DNA from: Planctomycetota bacterium
GTDB lineage: Bacteria; Planctomycetota; MHYJ01; WSZJ01; JACPWG01
DNA length: 64,000 bases
Assembly (NCBI GenBank): GCA_016197205.1
Contig: JACPWG010000144.1
Location: forward strand, 1-64,000
Direction: 5' to 3'
Part shown: positions 43,707 to 52,128 of the stretch, one piece after another
How positions within the stretch are numbered: position 1 is the stretch's first letter
How the letters are laid out: each line of letters begins with the position of its first letter
Position numbers and translations under genes: made by a program
The notes under the pieces: model-generated
The model's database searches: none
Told to the model about the DNA's origin: nothing
Seen by the model: only the letters and a program-made list of their open reading frames with translations

Positions 43707-44609
43707 ACGCTCTTCCTGGCGTCGCGTGCGGGGTCCTCCGAGCCGACGCGCCCGGACCCTCGCCTGGCTCGGGTCGCGTCCTTTCACTACCAGCTCCAGC
43801 AGGCGGACCTGAAGCTCCTTGCCTCGAGCGCTGTGGACCTCGTCGTGCTGGACCACTCCCGCGACGGCAGCGAGGACGCCGCCTACTCCTCCCAGGAGAT
43901 CGCGCTGGTCCGCGGCTCCGGCGCGTCCGCCAAGGTCGCGCTCTGCTACCTTTCCATCGGCGAGGCGGAGGACTACCGCGCGTATTGGAAGCGCGACTGG
44001 CGGCCCGAAACGGACACCGCGGCCGGTTCGCCCCCGTTCCTCGGCCCCGTCAACCCGGACTGGCCCGGCAACTACAAGGTCCGCTATTGGCTGCCCGAAT
44101 GGAAGGCCGTGCTCCGCGGCGGCCCGTCCGCATGCCTGGATCGAATTCTCGCCCAGGGCTTCGATGGCGTCTACCTGGACATCATCGACGCCTACGACTT
44201 CTGGCGCGATCGCGGGGTGAAGGACGCCGAAGACCAAATGGTCGACCTGGTGAAGGAACTGGGCGCCTACGCGCGCGCGCGGCGGCCCGGGTTCCTGGTC
44301 TTCCCGCAGAACAAAGAAGAGCTTGGGGCACGCCGGGATTACCTGGAGGCCGTGGACGGCATCGGGCGGGAGGACCTGTACTTCGAGGGGGACAAGCGGC
44401 AGGACGCAGGCGCCATCGCGGAGGCGGAGGCGCACCTGGACCGATTCCGCCAGGCCGGGAAGCCCGTGCTGCTCATCGAATATTGCCGCCGGGCCGGGCT
44501 CCGCGAGGAGGTCGAGCGAAGGGCTCGGGCGCGCGGTTACGTACCGCTTTGCGCCGAGCGCGCGCTCGACCGGCCGCCTGAGGCTGCGCCCCGTCGCCCT
44601 GGGAAGTGA
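43707..44609 (+). CDS. GH114-like / TM1410-family putative glycoside hydrolase, 5' end damaged
   Basis: The frame is open from 43707 (after a TAG at 43704) and the conserved domain begins VASFHYQLQQADLKLLASSA, before the first ATG (43833). LVVLDHSRDG, VALCYLSIGEAEDYRAYWK, WLPEWK, GFDGVYLDIIDAYDFW and GRPGFLVFPQNKEEL-type motifs follow the endo-alpha-1,4-polygalactosaminidase-related TIM barrel, with catalytic Asp candidates in YLDIID. The mature N-terminus looks preceded by a lost signal peptide. The gene is therefore likely a 5'-truncated pseudogene, or starts at a rare codon. A hairpin element follows at its 3' end. Confidence 0.7.
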   Translation, partial: TLFLASRAGSSEPTRPDPRLARVASFHYQLQQADLKLLASSAVDLVVLDHSRDGSEDAAYSSQEIALVRGSGASAKVALCYLSIGEAEDYRAYWKRDWRPETDTAAGSPPFLGPVNPDWPGNYKVRYWLPEWKAVLRGGPSACLDRILAQGFDGVYLDIIDAYDFWRDRGVKDAEDQMVDLVKELGAYARARRPGFLVFPQNKEELGARRDYLEAVDGIGREDLYFEGDKRQDAGAIAEAEAHLDRFRQAGKPVLLIEYCRRAGLREEVERRARARGYVPLCAERALDRPPEAAPRRPGK

Positions 44610-44615
44610 CTGGAA

Positions 44616-44740
44616 GCGCCCGCGCAAAAATAACTGCGCAGATTCGGACCTCGAGGCTCCTGGGGGCGCGGCCCTCTGGCCCGCGCCCCCAGGCATCGGT
44701 CGATCCACGGAAATGTAAAGTAATTCTTGCGCGGGCGCGA
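44616..44740. mobile_element. 125-base inverted-repeat element with strong internal hairpin
   Basis: Ends GCGCCCGCGCAAAAATAACT (44616-44635) and AGTAATTCTTGCGCGGGCGC (44719-44738) are inverted repeats. The interior holds CCTGGGGGCGCGG / CCCGCGCCCCCAGG (44659-44693), a 13-pair stem. It lies 7 bases after the previous stop codon and could act as a terminator. The terminal AAATAACT resembles the ends of copies A-C. Confidence 0.7.
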
Positions 44741-44767
44741 AGCCACACCTCGCGCGAGGGCCGAGCC

Positions 44768-45015
44768 GTGAGGGGGACCGAGGACTGCGACTTCCTGCTC
44801 CTGGCCGCGCGTTTCCGCGCGCACCCGCGGGACCGCCTCCTCGCCCGCGCTGCAACCGCCGCGTGCGCGTGCGCGGGCGCGGATCTGCGTTGGCAGGCGA
44901 CCGCCACAAAGCACTCGTGTGGCTCTTGACCCACTCGCGTTCGGGCGACGTGAAGGTGCACCTGACCTCCCTCCGGGCGTACAGCTTGGCGATGGACCCG
45001 TGCGTCGTACGTTGA
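44768..45015 (+). pseudogene. Frameshifted fragment of unknown small protein
   Basis: A GTG-started frame gives GTEDCDFLLLAARFRAHPRD and continues to a stop at 44927-44929. The sense then seems to continue in another frame as VWLLTHSRSGDVKVHLTSLR...MDPCVVR to 45015. Together they look like one short broken protein. No family is recognised; the call rests only on protein-like composition. Confidence 0.3.
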
Positions 45016-45074
45016 AGAGGAAGCCGTCCATTGCGCCCGACGGTCGAAGGAACGCACTCGAAGGGGCAACACAC

Positions 45075-45812
45075 TTGGAAGCTAGCGAACAAGCGCCGCC
45101 GCCGCCGCCGGGGCCGGGGCCGGGGCCGACGGGGGGCGCGCTCCTGCGCCCCCAATCCGTGGTCGTGGTTGTCGCGGGCCGAATCTGCCTGGGCGCCCTG
45201 GCTGCCGCCGCGCTGGTGCCGATCTGGTTCGTGCTGATGTTGTTCGTGGGAGGTGCTGACTGGGGCGCGCCCCAAAACTGGGGGTTCTTCGGCAGTCTGG
45301 CGGCTGCCGGTGTCGCCGCGGCCGTGTGGCTCGTCGCCGCGGTCTTCACGCGCACGCAAGTCCGACTCGGCGAGCTGTACCTGACGCTTTGCCTCCCGGG
45401 CCTTCTATGCGCCGTCTCCAGCGCGAGACTGACCGGTCTGAGCCCTGTGGTTCCCTGGCAGCTCGCAAGCGTCGGGCTGTCCTACCTTGCCGGTCTCTTC
45501 CTGTTCGGGCTTGGCTCGGCGTGGGGTTGGGGCGCGGCCCAGCGGCTTCGGGAGGAGCGACCGTGGGTGCGTTACCTGCTCCTGGTCTACGGCTGGCTGC
45601 TCGTGCTCGGCGCTTGCACGGTCAGCGTCGCGGTGGGCGACCTGTCCCTCGTGCTCGAGGCGGCCGGCGATTCCGGCTGGAGCTTCGCGGGCTTCCTCGT
45701 CCTCGCCCTGGGTCAACTCCCGGGCTTGGACATCGAGCAGACCATCCTCAGGGGCACTCGCTCACGGTTCCTGCCCGCCCGGGAGGCGTCCAGACCTGCC
45801 GCCCCGGGGTAG
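45075..45812 (+). CDS. Multi-pass membrane protein, unknown function
   Basis: About 245 residues with six or seven TM helices, after a proline-rich N-terminus (APPPPPGPGPGP). RTQVRLGELYLTLCLPGLLC and REERPWVRYLLLVYGWLL are loop and helix features. No known family by eye. The start is uncertain: TTG at 45075 has AAGGGG upstream and avoids the broken fragment, while GTG at 44919 would add 52 non-conserved residues. Confidence 0.7.
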   Translation: MEASEQAPPPPPGPGPGPTGGALLRPQSVVVVVAGRICLGALAAAALVPIWFVLMLFVGGADWGAPQNWGFFGSLAAAGVAAAVWLVAAVFTRTQVRLGELYLTLCLPGLLCAVSSARLTGLSPVVPWQLASVGLSYLAGLFLFGLGSAWGWGAAQRLREERPWVRYLLLVYGWLLVLGACTVSVAVGDLSLVLEAAGDSGWSFAGFLVLALGQLPGLDIEQTILRGTRSRFLPAREASRPAAPG

Positions 45813-45912
45813 CCCTCGCTCCGATCCGCGCTGGGCTTGCGAAGGGGCGCCGGAGCGTTCCTCCAGGGGGCCGCGAGGTCGAACCCGAAGCGAGACGCAG
45901 GGCGCCCCGAGG

Positions 45913-45937
45913 CCGCTCCCTCACGGTCGCGGTTCCG
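45913..45937. repeat. Family-5 repeat CCGCTCCCTCACGGTCGCGG
   Basis: Identical 25-base unit to 21029-21054. It lies 19 bases beyond the stop of the PDZ gene, between convergent genes. Confidence 0.7.
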
Positions 45938-45955
45938 TTTTTCGCAACCGGCGAG

Positions 45956-47050
45956 TCAGCGGCCGCTCCGCGGGTGCAGGTCCGGGTGGAGGTCCTTCAG
46001 CGCCTCTTCCTTCGAGGTTGCCGTGCCGCGCTCCCCGCCGTAATCGGTGCGCAGGACGTCGCCCGCCGCGTCGACCCAGTGGGTGTTCATCACGCCGGTC
46101 CGCGAAACCCACACGACCTTCCACGTGGGGACGTCCTGGTCGCCGACCCGCGTCGCCTCCTCGCCCTCGACGACGAGCGCGCTGGGCTTGCCGATCGTTC
46201 CGGCCCACTCGTCGATCGGGGTGAAGCGGTAGCAGGCGCCCTTCGTCCGCGGCATGCACTGGGCCAGGGCGTAGACGAAGTACGATGGGATGAGGTCGCC
46301 CGCGCCCAGCCCGCGGCGCGTCTCCTGTTTGCCGTCCGCGGTCTGGACGACCGTTTCCCAGCCCGCGCTCGGCGCCTTGGGGTCGGCGACGCGGCGCCCC
46401 TCCAGGACCTCCTTCTTCAACGGGTTCTCGAAGCGACAGGAGCGTCCCTCCGGATGGTCCCCTTTCGCGACCGTGACGGTCACGACGAAGTGATTGAGCC
46501 CGAACTCCTTGCCGCCGTCGAACGCGACCTCGCTGTCGAGCACGACGTTTCCCTGGTCGATCCGCCAGCGGTAGTATTCGAAGCCGATCTTCTTCACGCC
46601 GTCGGGCGAGAACGCGTACCACGCCTCGCCGGCCTTGTCGAGCCGCGAGAAATCGAACTTCACGCCGGTCGCGGGCGGCAGCGGGTCGTAGCGCTTCCCC
46701 TGCTGCACGGGCACGAGGCCGACGCCGATGGGGCCGGCATGCAGAGTGACGCTCTTTTTTTCGCCGCCGCGGACGAGGTCGAGCGCGATCTTCTCCCCGG
46801 TCGCACCGGGCATGGCGGCCTTGAGCGCCGCGACGTCGGGCGTGGGCTTGCCGTCGTAGGCGACGAGGATGTCCCCGAGCCGGACGCCGGCCGGGCCGGC
46901 CTGCCCCTCGGGGGCGAGCGCGGTCACGAGCAGCCCGGTCGCGCCCGGCTGTTCCAGCGCGGCCGTGACGGCCGGGTCGTCCGCCTCCTGGGCGAAGCCG
47001 GGGACGGCGAGCAGGCAAAGGAGCGCGAGAAGGGCGGGCATGCGGCGCAT
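45956..47050 (-). CDS. Secreted PDZ-domain protein
   Basis: 364 residues. Signal peptide MRRMPALLALLCLLAVPGFA with cleavage after FAQ. A PDZ domain (about 35-105) has LVTALAPEGQAGPAGVRLGD and ILVAYDGKPTPDVAALKAAM. The rest is a beta-rich domain without an HtrA-type protease triad, so it is not a protease by itself. It probably binds periplasmic or surface proteins. The start at 47050 follows CAGGAGAG. It is transcribed toward the 45075 membrane protein gene. Confidence 0.85.
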   Translation of the reverse strand: MRRMPALLALLCLLAVPGFAQEADDPAVTAALEQPGATGLLVTALAPEGQAGPAGVRLGDILVAYDGKPTPDVAALKAAMPGATGEKIALDLVRGGEKKSVTLHAGPIGVGLVPVQQGKRYDPLPPATGVKFDFSRLDKAGEAWYAFSPDGVKKIGFEYYRWRIDQGNVVLDSEVAFDGGKEFGLNHFVVTVTVAKGDHPEGRSCRFENPLKKEVLEGRRVADPKAPSAGWETVVQTADGKQETRRGLGAGDLIPSYFVYALAQCMPRTKGACYRFTPIDEWAGTIGKPSALVVEGEEATRVGDQDVPTWKVVWVSRTGVMNTHWVDAAGDVLRTDYGGERGTATSKEEALKDLHPDLHPRSGR

Positions 47051-47471
47051 GGGACTCTCCTGGGATGGATCCGTCTGAGGTTTCAGCAAGGAGGGCGTGC
47101 TTATAGCGGATTCCCGCGGCGCGGGCAAGGAGAATGGCCGGGGGGCGCGGGGCGTGGTCGCGGGCGGTCCGCGCACCCGTCCTGCATGTCTCCGTGGGTC
47201 CTCCCGTTCTCCGTGCCTCCGTGGTGAGGCGGTCGTTTCAGGGCCGACTCTGTTTTCCTTGCCGCCGGGATCCCTCCTCGCTATCCTCTCGCGTTCTCGG
47301 CGGGAGGTGAGGGCCCGGTCCGCGAATGCGAAGGGAAGGGCAAGAGCAGTCGCCGGCCGCGTGTCGACAGCGGTGTCGCCTCCCGGCTTTCAAGGCTCCT
47401 CCCGAGCTGCTCCTTCCCGGGGGAGTTCCGCGTAGACCCTCCCACGGACCCCACACAGAAAGGTGTTCGCC
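47051..47471. other. Intergenic stretch with CTCCGTG repeat and possible promoter
   Basis: 47190-47225 has TCTCCGTGGGTCCTCC and TCTCCGTGCCTCCGTGG, related to the 30388 repeat. TTGCCG-N17-TATCCT at 47259-47287 may be a promoter for the TMEM43 homologue, although it leaves a 180-base leader. No gene seen. Confidence 0.45.
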
Positions 47472-48674
47472 ATGGCATTTGTCGAAGTGACCCACAAGGG
47501 GTGGGGAAGCCGGCTCATCGAATCGATCAAGGGCGTGCTCTTCGGTCTCCTCCTCGTCGTCCTCTCGTTTCCGCTCCTCTTCTGGAACGAGGGGCGGGCG
47601 GTGAAGACCGAGAATAGCCTCGCGGAGGGGAAGTCGGCGGTGGTGTCGGCCACGCCGGAGAAGATGGATCCCGCGAACGAAGGGAAGCTCGTACACTTGA
47701 CGGGGGAGGCGACGACGGCCCAGGTCCTCGAGGACGGGGATTTCGGCGTGAGCCTGAATGCGCTGAGGCTACGGCGCAGCGTCGAGATGTTCCAGTGGAG
47801 CGAAAAGAAAGAATCGAAATCGGACAAGAAGCTCGGCGGGGGAGAGGACACGGTGACCACCTACACGTACCGCACCGGCTGGTCGTCCTCGCTCGAGAAC
47901 TCAAGCGGCTTCAAGGAGGCCGGCCATAACAACCCCTCCACCTTCCGCTATGGGGAGCTGACCCGGGAGGCGGACAGGGTTACGCTGGGGGCCTACACGC
48001 TCTCCCGTTCCCTCCAGGGGAGGATCGACAAGTTCGACGCCCTGCCGGTCACCGAGGGGATGGCGGAGCGACTTCCGGACGGGGCCAAGCGGGAGCGGAG
48101 CGCGGGCCGGCTCCAGCTCGTGGACGGCAAGTACTACGTGGGCGTCGAAGCCGGCGCACCCGCGACGCCGAACAGCCCCAAGGTCGGCGACGAGCGGGTG
48201 TCCTTCAGCGCCGTGAAGCCGCTCACCGTGAGTCTGGTGTCACAACAAGTGGGAAACACCTTCCAGCCGTTCAAGACGAGCCAGGAGGGGTATGACGTCG
48301 AGCTGCTGTCCGTCGGCAGCCGGACCGCGGAAGCGATGTTCGCCTCGGCCGAAGCGGGCAACGTCGCGATGACCTGGATCCTCCGTTTCGTCGGCTGGCT
48401 CCTGATGGCCTTCGGCATCGGCCTGATCTTCGCTCCCGTGGCGGTGCTGGGAGACGTGGTCCCCATTTTCGGCTCGCTCCTGGGGGCGGGCATCGGCGTC
48501 TTCGCCATCGCGCTCTCGTTCGGGCTCTCGCTGATCACGATCGCCATCGCCTGGTTCGTCTATCGTCCGGTGCTCGCCGTCCTCCTCCTGGCGCTCGCGG
48601 GCGGCGCGTTCTACGCCTTGTCGCGCCAGGCAGGGAAGGCGCGCGCGGCGAAGGGCGCGCCGGGCGGCGCATGA
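47472..48674 (+). CDS. TMEM43 family membrane protein
   Basis: 400 residues. An N-terminal TM helix follows the typical opening MAFVEVTHKGWGSRLIESIK (GVLFGLLLVVLSFPLLFWNE). A large extracytoplasmic domain (about 50-285) has NALRLRRSVEMFQW and TYTYRTGWSS, followed by four TM helices near the C-terminus. This matches TMEM43/LUMA (DUF1625). Bacterial function is unknown; the eukaryotic member organises nuclear-envelope proteins. ATG 47472 is preferred over the in-frame upstream ATG at 47463. Confidence 0.92.
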   Translation: MAFVEVTHKGWGSRLIESIKGVLFGLLLVVLSFPLLFWNEGRAVKTENSLAEGKSAVVSATPEKMDPANEGKLVHLTGEATTAQVLEDGDFGVSLNALRLRRSVEMFQWSEKKESKSDKKLGGGEDTVTTYTYRTGWSSSLENSSGFKEAGHNNPSTFRYGELTREADRVTLGAYTLSRSLQGRIDKFDALPVTEGMAERLPDGAKRERSAGRLQLVDGKYYVGVEAGAPATPNSPKVGDERVSFSAVKPLTVSLVSQQVGNTFQPFKTSQEGYDVELLSVGSRTAEAMFASAEAGNVAMTWILRFVGWLLMAFGIGLIFAPVAVLGDVVPIFGSLLGAGIGVFAIALSFGLSLITIAIAWFVYRPVLAVLLLALAGGAFYALSRQAGKARAAKGAPGGA

Positions 48675-48722
48675 ACAGCCTCCCGGCGGGTGCGGCTCGG
48701 CATTGAACTTCCCCCTCGCCGG

Positions 48723-49604
48723 TCATTCCTTCTGCAGTACCGCGCCGATCGCGAACGACGGCTTGGTCGAGGCGGCGTTCTCCATGCGCACTTCGAGGAC
48801 GGACTCTTCCTCGCCGGCTCTCGTCTCGAATTCCACGACGGCGACCGGGTTGTCGTCCGTGTCGGCGACGACTTCCTTGCCGCCCTGGGACAGGCGGAGA
48901 TCCAGGTCCTTGCAGCTCGGGTCCGCGACCGCGACGACGGCGTAGGAGGTGCTCGGCGGGAAGCCGCGGGAGAGTCCGATGCTCTCGCCCTGGTTCAGGA
49001 GACAGGCGAAGACCGACGCCCGGTTCAGGGTCGCATCCATCTTCACCGGATGGGACTCCTGGAGCTTCTGCACGAGCCCGACCAGCTTCCCACCCGCATG
49101 GGCCAGGCTGTCCAGGGACCCCTTGGGCGAGTGATCTTCGAGGATCAGGAGGACGGCGAAGCAGACCGGGTCGTTGCCGTCCGCGTAGAAGAGGTGCATG
49201 TTCACCGTCATCGTCGACTTGGGCGTGACCTCGATGAGCGGCGTGGCGTCGGTGGCGTCATCGTGCAGTTCGCTCGAACCGTCCTCCGTCTCCACTTTCA
49301 GGTCGAGGTCCTTCACGGACGTGTCCGCGCCGCCGATGAGCAGGTAGGTCTTCCCGCCCTGCAGCGTGGTCTGGTAGGTGAGCGATCCCCCTTTGGAGAT
49401 CCACCCGCCGAGCAAGCAGAAGCTCGCGGAGTGAGGCCCATAGCCCGACATGTCGTGGGCCTTGCCGGCCATGGCCAGCCCGGCCTGGATCGCCTGCTCG
49501 ACGTACTCCACGTCCGCCCGGAGCAGCCTGGGCGCGCCGAAGAGCATTCCGACGAGCGCCCATCCAAGGGCGAGACGACGTCCCATCCTGGAAATTCGGG
49601 CCAT
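48723..49604 (-). CDS. Secreted protein with two PPC-like beta domains
   Basis: 293 residues. An export signal (about 10-28, ALGWALVGMLFGAPRLLRAD) is followed by two related beta-sandwich halves. Each carries a TYLLIGGADTSVKDLDLKVE / SYAVVAVADPSCKDLDLRLS strand block, typical of bacterial pre-peptidase C-terminal-like (PPC) modules, and there is a matching DD(A/N)P(V)-containing turn. The duplication is visible by eye. Probably periplasmic or surface-bound; no catalytic motif. Start at 49604 with CGGAGG upstream. Confidence 0.82.
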   Translation of the reverse strand: MARISRMGRRLALGWALVGMLFGAPRLLRADVEYVEQAIQAGLAMAGKAHDMSGYGPHSASFCLLGGWISKGGSLTYQTTLQGGKTYLLIGGADTSVKDLDLKVETEDGSSELHDDATDATPLIEVTPKSTMTVNMHLFYADGNDPVCFAVLLILEDHSPKGSLDSLAHAGGKLVGLVQKLQESHPVKMDATLNRASVFACLLNQGESIGLSRGFPPSTSYAVVAVADPSCKDLDLRLSQGGKEVVADTDDNPVAVVEFETRAGEEESVLEVRMENAASTKPSFAIGAVLQKE

Positions 49605-49773
49605 GGGCACCTCCGCTCTTACTGGGTTACCGCACGAACGCAGCACCCCCCTCCGATCTCGCCCACTGCTTCGCAACTCGACCGTTGTCCCGGCGGCTCT
49701 TCCCCCCTAGCGCGACACCCTACTTCCCACCCGCGCCAAAGTCAAGCCGCATCGGCGGGCGGCCGGGCCAAGG

Positions 49774-50142
49774 TCAGTGCGTGCGCAGGAAGTGCTCGGC
49801 TAGGTGCGCCCATTCCGCGTCGTCCGTCTCCCACTCGCAATAGAGCGCGATGCCGCCGTACGCGTCGGGCGGCGTGCCGAGTCGCGCGAGTCCGGCGTGG
49901 ACGCCGAGCAGGGCGGTCGCGAGGTTTTCCGCCTCCGGGAAGTGGTAGCTGACCCCCGCGTCGTCGTAGGTCGGGAGACCGAGCAGGACGGGCGTGGGCG
50001 TGGACCACGCGACGACCTGCTCCGTCCAGTCGGCCATGAGCGAACGGTAGGTCGCCTGCTGCCGGATCGCCGTGTCGTACAGCATCACGGCCATCTGGTC
50101 GGCGCGGCGGGCGACTTCGCGGAAGTAGGGTTCGTCCCAGTT
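49774..50142 (-). pseudogene. C-terminal fragment of a larger TIM-barrel-like protein, cut by an element
   Basis: The open frame begins directly after a TAG (50145-50143) at the edge of element copy C and reads NWDEPYFREVARRADQMAVM, then TPVLLGLPTYDDAGVSYHFP and GGIALYCEWETDDAEWAHL. The pattern looks like the last strands of a glycoside-hydrolase-type barrel. No ribosome site or start fits, and the N-terminal part is missing from the window. Confidence 0.6.
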
Positions 50143-50283
50143 CTAGCCAATCCTCGGGTCGTTGAAAGGAATAACTCCTGGATCGGCGCATTCGTCGGAG
50201 GGAAGAGGCCCTTGTGGTGCAGTCCTTCCGGCCTGCACAGACCGGCGGGAGCGCCTGGCTGGTTCCCTTACGGGCCCTTACCT
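50143..50283. mobile_element. MITE-like element, copy C (short, carrying a family-1 palindrome)
   Basis: About 140 bases. The ends GGGTCGTTGAAAGGAATAAC and (reverse strand) AGGTAAGGGCCCGTAAGGGA match the terminal repeats of copies A and B. The interior is different and contains the palindrome GGTGCAGTCCTTCCGGCCTG (50215). It borders a truncated gene on one side and the stop codon of the nucleotidyltransferase gene on the other. Confidence 0.65.
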
Positions 50284-51039
50284 GGAACTCGCACGCGGCC
50301 GTTCTGTTCTCCACAGTTCGAGTTCGGCCCGGAGTGGCTTCCAGTACGCCCGGTCGAGCTGTCGCTCGCGCCGCTCCTCCGCGGCCAGGCAGTGCTCGAC
50401 GTCCCCTTGCCTCGCGCGTAGGGCGGCCGCCACGGCCGTGCGTTTCTTCGCCATGCGCCGAGCCGTGCCCGGGAACCGCTTCGCGAGCCGAATGAGCAAC
50501 TCCGGCGTGCGGCATTCCCGCAGCCAAAAGGAACGCTGCGAGGGCTTCGAGCGTGCCGCGGCGCTGGCGAAATCGGCCTCAATGAGCCGCCGGACCATCG
50601 GCCAGTCCTTGTCCCGCTGGGTCTTCTTGATCTGGACCAGGTCCGGAAGCGACATCACGGTAATCGCACCCAGGCCAGGGACGCGAACCCGCGAACGCCT
50701 GGCCCAGAGTTTCGCGAAGGGCGCGGCGCCCCGCATCACATGCATGACGTCGACCCGCAAGTTTTCCAGGTCGGGGGCGAGGCTGCGAAAGTGACAGGCA
50801 TGGCCGCGTCGGAGAACGTCGGGCGCCGGCGGAGGGAAGAAGATCGGCACCGCCTCCAAGTCGGTCAGCGCGCGACGGAAACGGTCGAGGTTGTCGTCGG
50901 ACACGGCGACGGCGAAGTTAACGTCGCGGCTGAATTCCGCGGCGCCGTACAAGATGCAAGCCTGCCCGCCCATGAGGAGCGCGCGTACCCGTCGCTTCTT
51001 CAAAGTAGAAAGGACTCTGAGAATCGGGCTCGGGCTCAC
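50278..51039 (-). CDS. Nucleotidyltransferase-fold protein (AbiEii/MNT-like)
   Basis: 253 residues. LLMGGQACILYGAAEFSRDV followed by NFAVAVSDDNLDRF matches the Gly-Gly...D-x-D/N entry of nucleotidyltransferase-fold toxins; the second acidic residue is Asn (DVN), so activity may be altered. A helical C-terminal half has SLPDLVQIKKTQRDKDWPMV, common in AbiEii/DUF6036-type proteins. The GTG start at 51039 overlaps the stop of the upstream small gene by 4 bases (GTGA). The last codons AGG-TAA sit at the edge of element copy C. A toxin-antitoxin-like role is inferred. Confidence 0.75.
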   Translation of the reverse strand: MSPSPILRVLSTLKKRRVRALLMGGQACILYGAAEFSRDVNFAVAVSDDNLDRFRRALTDLEAVPIFFPPPAPDVLRRGHACHFRSLAPDLENLRVDVMHVMRGAAPFAKLWARRSRVRVPGLGAITVMSLPDLVQIKKTQRDKDWPMVRRLIEADFASAAARSKPSQRSFWLRECRTPELLIRLAKRFPGTARRMAKKRTAVAAALRARQGDVEHCLAAEERRERQLDRAYWKPLRAELELWRTERPRASSR

Positions 51040-51218
51040 ACGACCCTCCCATCTTGCAGGAAGCTCCTCCACAGGCGTTGCGACTCCGCGAATCGCTCCG
51101 CAGGGGAGAGCAGATACCACTCGAGCGTTTCGCCGCCATCCAACCCGGCCTGCGGAAGGACGAACACGTGGTCGGGCTGGACGCGACGGTCACTGCGGGC
51201 CTTCGTCGGGCGAGTCAT
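51036..51218 (-). CDS. Small partner protein of the nucleotidyltransferase
   Basis: 60 residues, no TM, charged (MTRPTKARSDRRVQPDHVFV, then GGETLEWYLLSPAERFAESQ, RLWRSFLQDGRVV). ATG 51218 has GGAG about 9 bases upstream. The 4-base overlap with the nucleotidyltransferase indicates co-translation. No clear DNA-binding motif. It may be the antitoxin or a scaffold; the family is not recognised. Confidence 0.7.
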   Translation of the reverse strand: MTRPTKARSDRRVQPDHVFVLPQAGLDGGETLEWYLLSPAERFAESQRLWRSFLQDGRVV

Positions 51219-51453
51219 CAACGGGTCTCCGTTGCGGAAGCTCGGTTCGGGATCCTCGCCTTGGGAGCGCTGCTATCGTATCCGTGCGCGAAAAATCGAG
51301 CAAGCGCAATTCGAGGATGCACGGGATCCTCTGCCGCCTACTGGCAGCCAAGAGTTCCGAGCGCAGGCTCGGTTTCCGCCTCCCCCTGTCGCTGCGCCAC
51401 CGATCGTCCGGGCGAGCCTCCTGCCGTCACTCGGCTCTTCCCGTCCGCTCGGG

Positions 51454-52128
51454 CTACCGCGTCCTGACGCCGGTGGTCATGAGGGCGTAGAGCGTGTGCT
51501 TCAGGCTCCCCGGGAGGACCATGTCCACGTGGCCATCGAAGAACAAGCAGTTCCAGTCGTCCGTCGGCGCGCCGGGCAGCCCGCCGTGGTTCGGGGTGTC
51601 GGAGGGTCCGATGAGGTCGCCGCCGATCGGCGTGTCGCCGCGCACGGCATCGCTCAGGAGGCCGCCGGGGAAGGCGAGCATCGGCTTGCCGGCGGGCGAA
51701 CTGTTGCCGGCAGGCCAGACCGCACCGAAATTCGGGCACGTGTATTCGAGTGCGGTGGTCGTCGGTTGCGTTTTCCTGACCTTGCAGACATAGATCCCGC
51801 AGTCGCCGGGGCGTTGCGAGACGGCATTTGTCTGGTTCGGAACTCGGTAGAGCGTGGACCAAAACACGCCATTTCCTCCGGCGGGGGTCGGCGCGCCGCT
51901 TCCCATCAGGACAAAGGGGCCTGGAAAGTCACGGTCACTCCCGTAGCGGCTCGCGTATAGGGTGATGTAATTGCCGAGGTTTTTCAGGTTCCCCTTGCAG
52001 TTCGACTTCAGGCTCTGCTTGTGGGCCACCGCCAGAAAGTTGATGAGCATCGCGACCGTGCAACACAGAGAAACGACAACCAGGAGCAGAGTCCTCAATC
52101 GAAACTGAAAGGTTTCAGGCTCGTACAT
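51454..52128 (-). CDS. Pseudopilin-like protein with FDGHVD ending (DUF1559-related)
   Basis: 224 residues. MYEPETFQFRLRTLLLVVVS gives one N-terminal TM helix without the usual GFTLIE site. KSNCKGNLKNLGNYITLYAS and LFFDGHVDMVLPG follow the planctomycete DUF1559/H-X9-DG pseudopilin layout (conserved Cys/Asn N-terminal helix, C-terminal DGHV). The lack of a canonical prepilin cleavage site suggests it is not processed. The start at 52128 has GAGGAG upstream. The 235 bases before the preceding gene (51219-51453) show nothing recognisable. Confidence 0.75.
   Translation of the reverse strand: MYEPETFQFRLRTLLLVVVSLCCTVAMLINFLAVAHKQSLKSNCKGNLKNLGNYITLYASRYGSDRDFPGPFVLMGSGAPTPAGGNGVFWSTLYRVPNQTNAVSQRPGDCGIYVCKVRKTQPTTTALEYTCPNFGAVWPAGNSSPAGKPMLAFPGGLLSDAVRGDTPIGGDLIGPSDTPNHGGLPGAPTDDWNCLFFDGHVDMVLPGSLKHTLYALMTTGVRTR

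Noticed and set aside
43833..44609. ATG at 43833 as the true start of the GH114-like gene
   Set aside because: Conserved family sequence (FHYQLQQADLKLLA) lies in frame before it.
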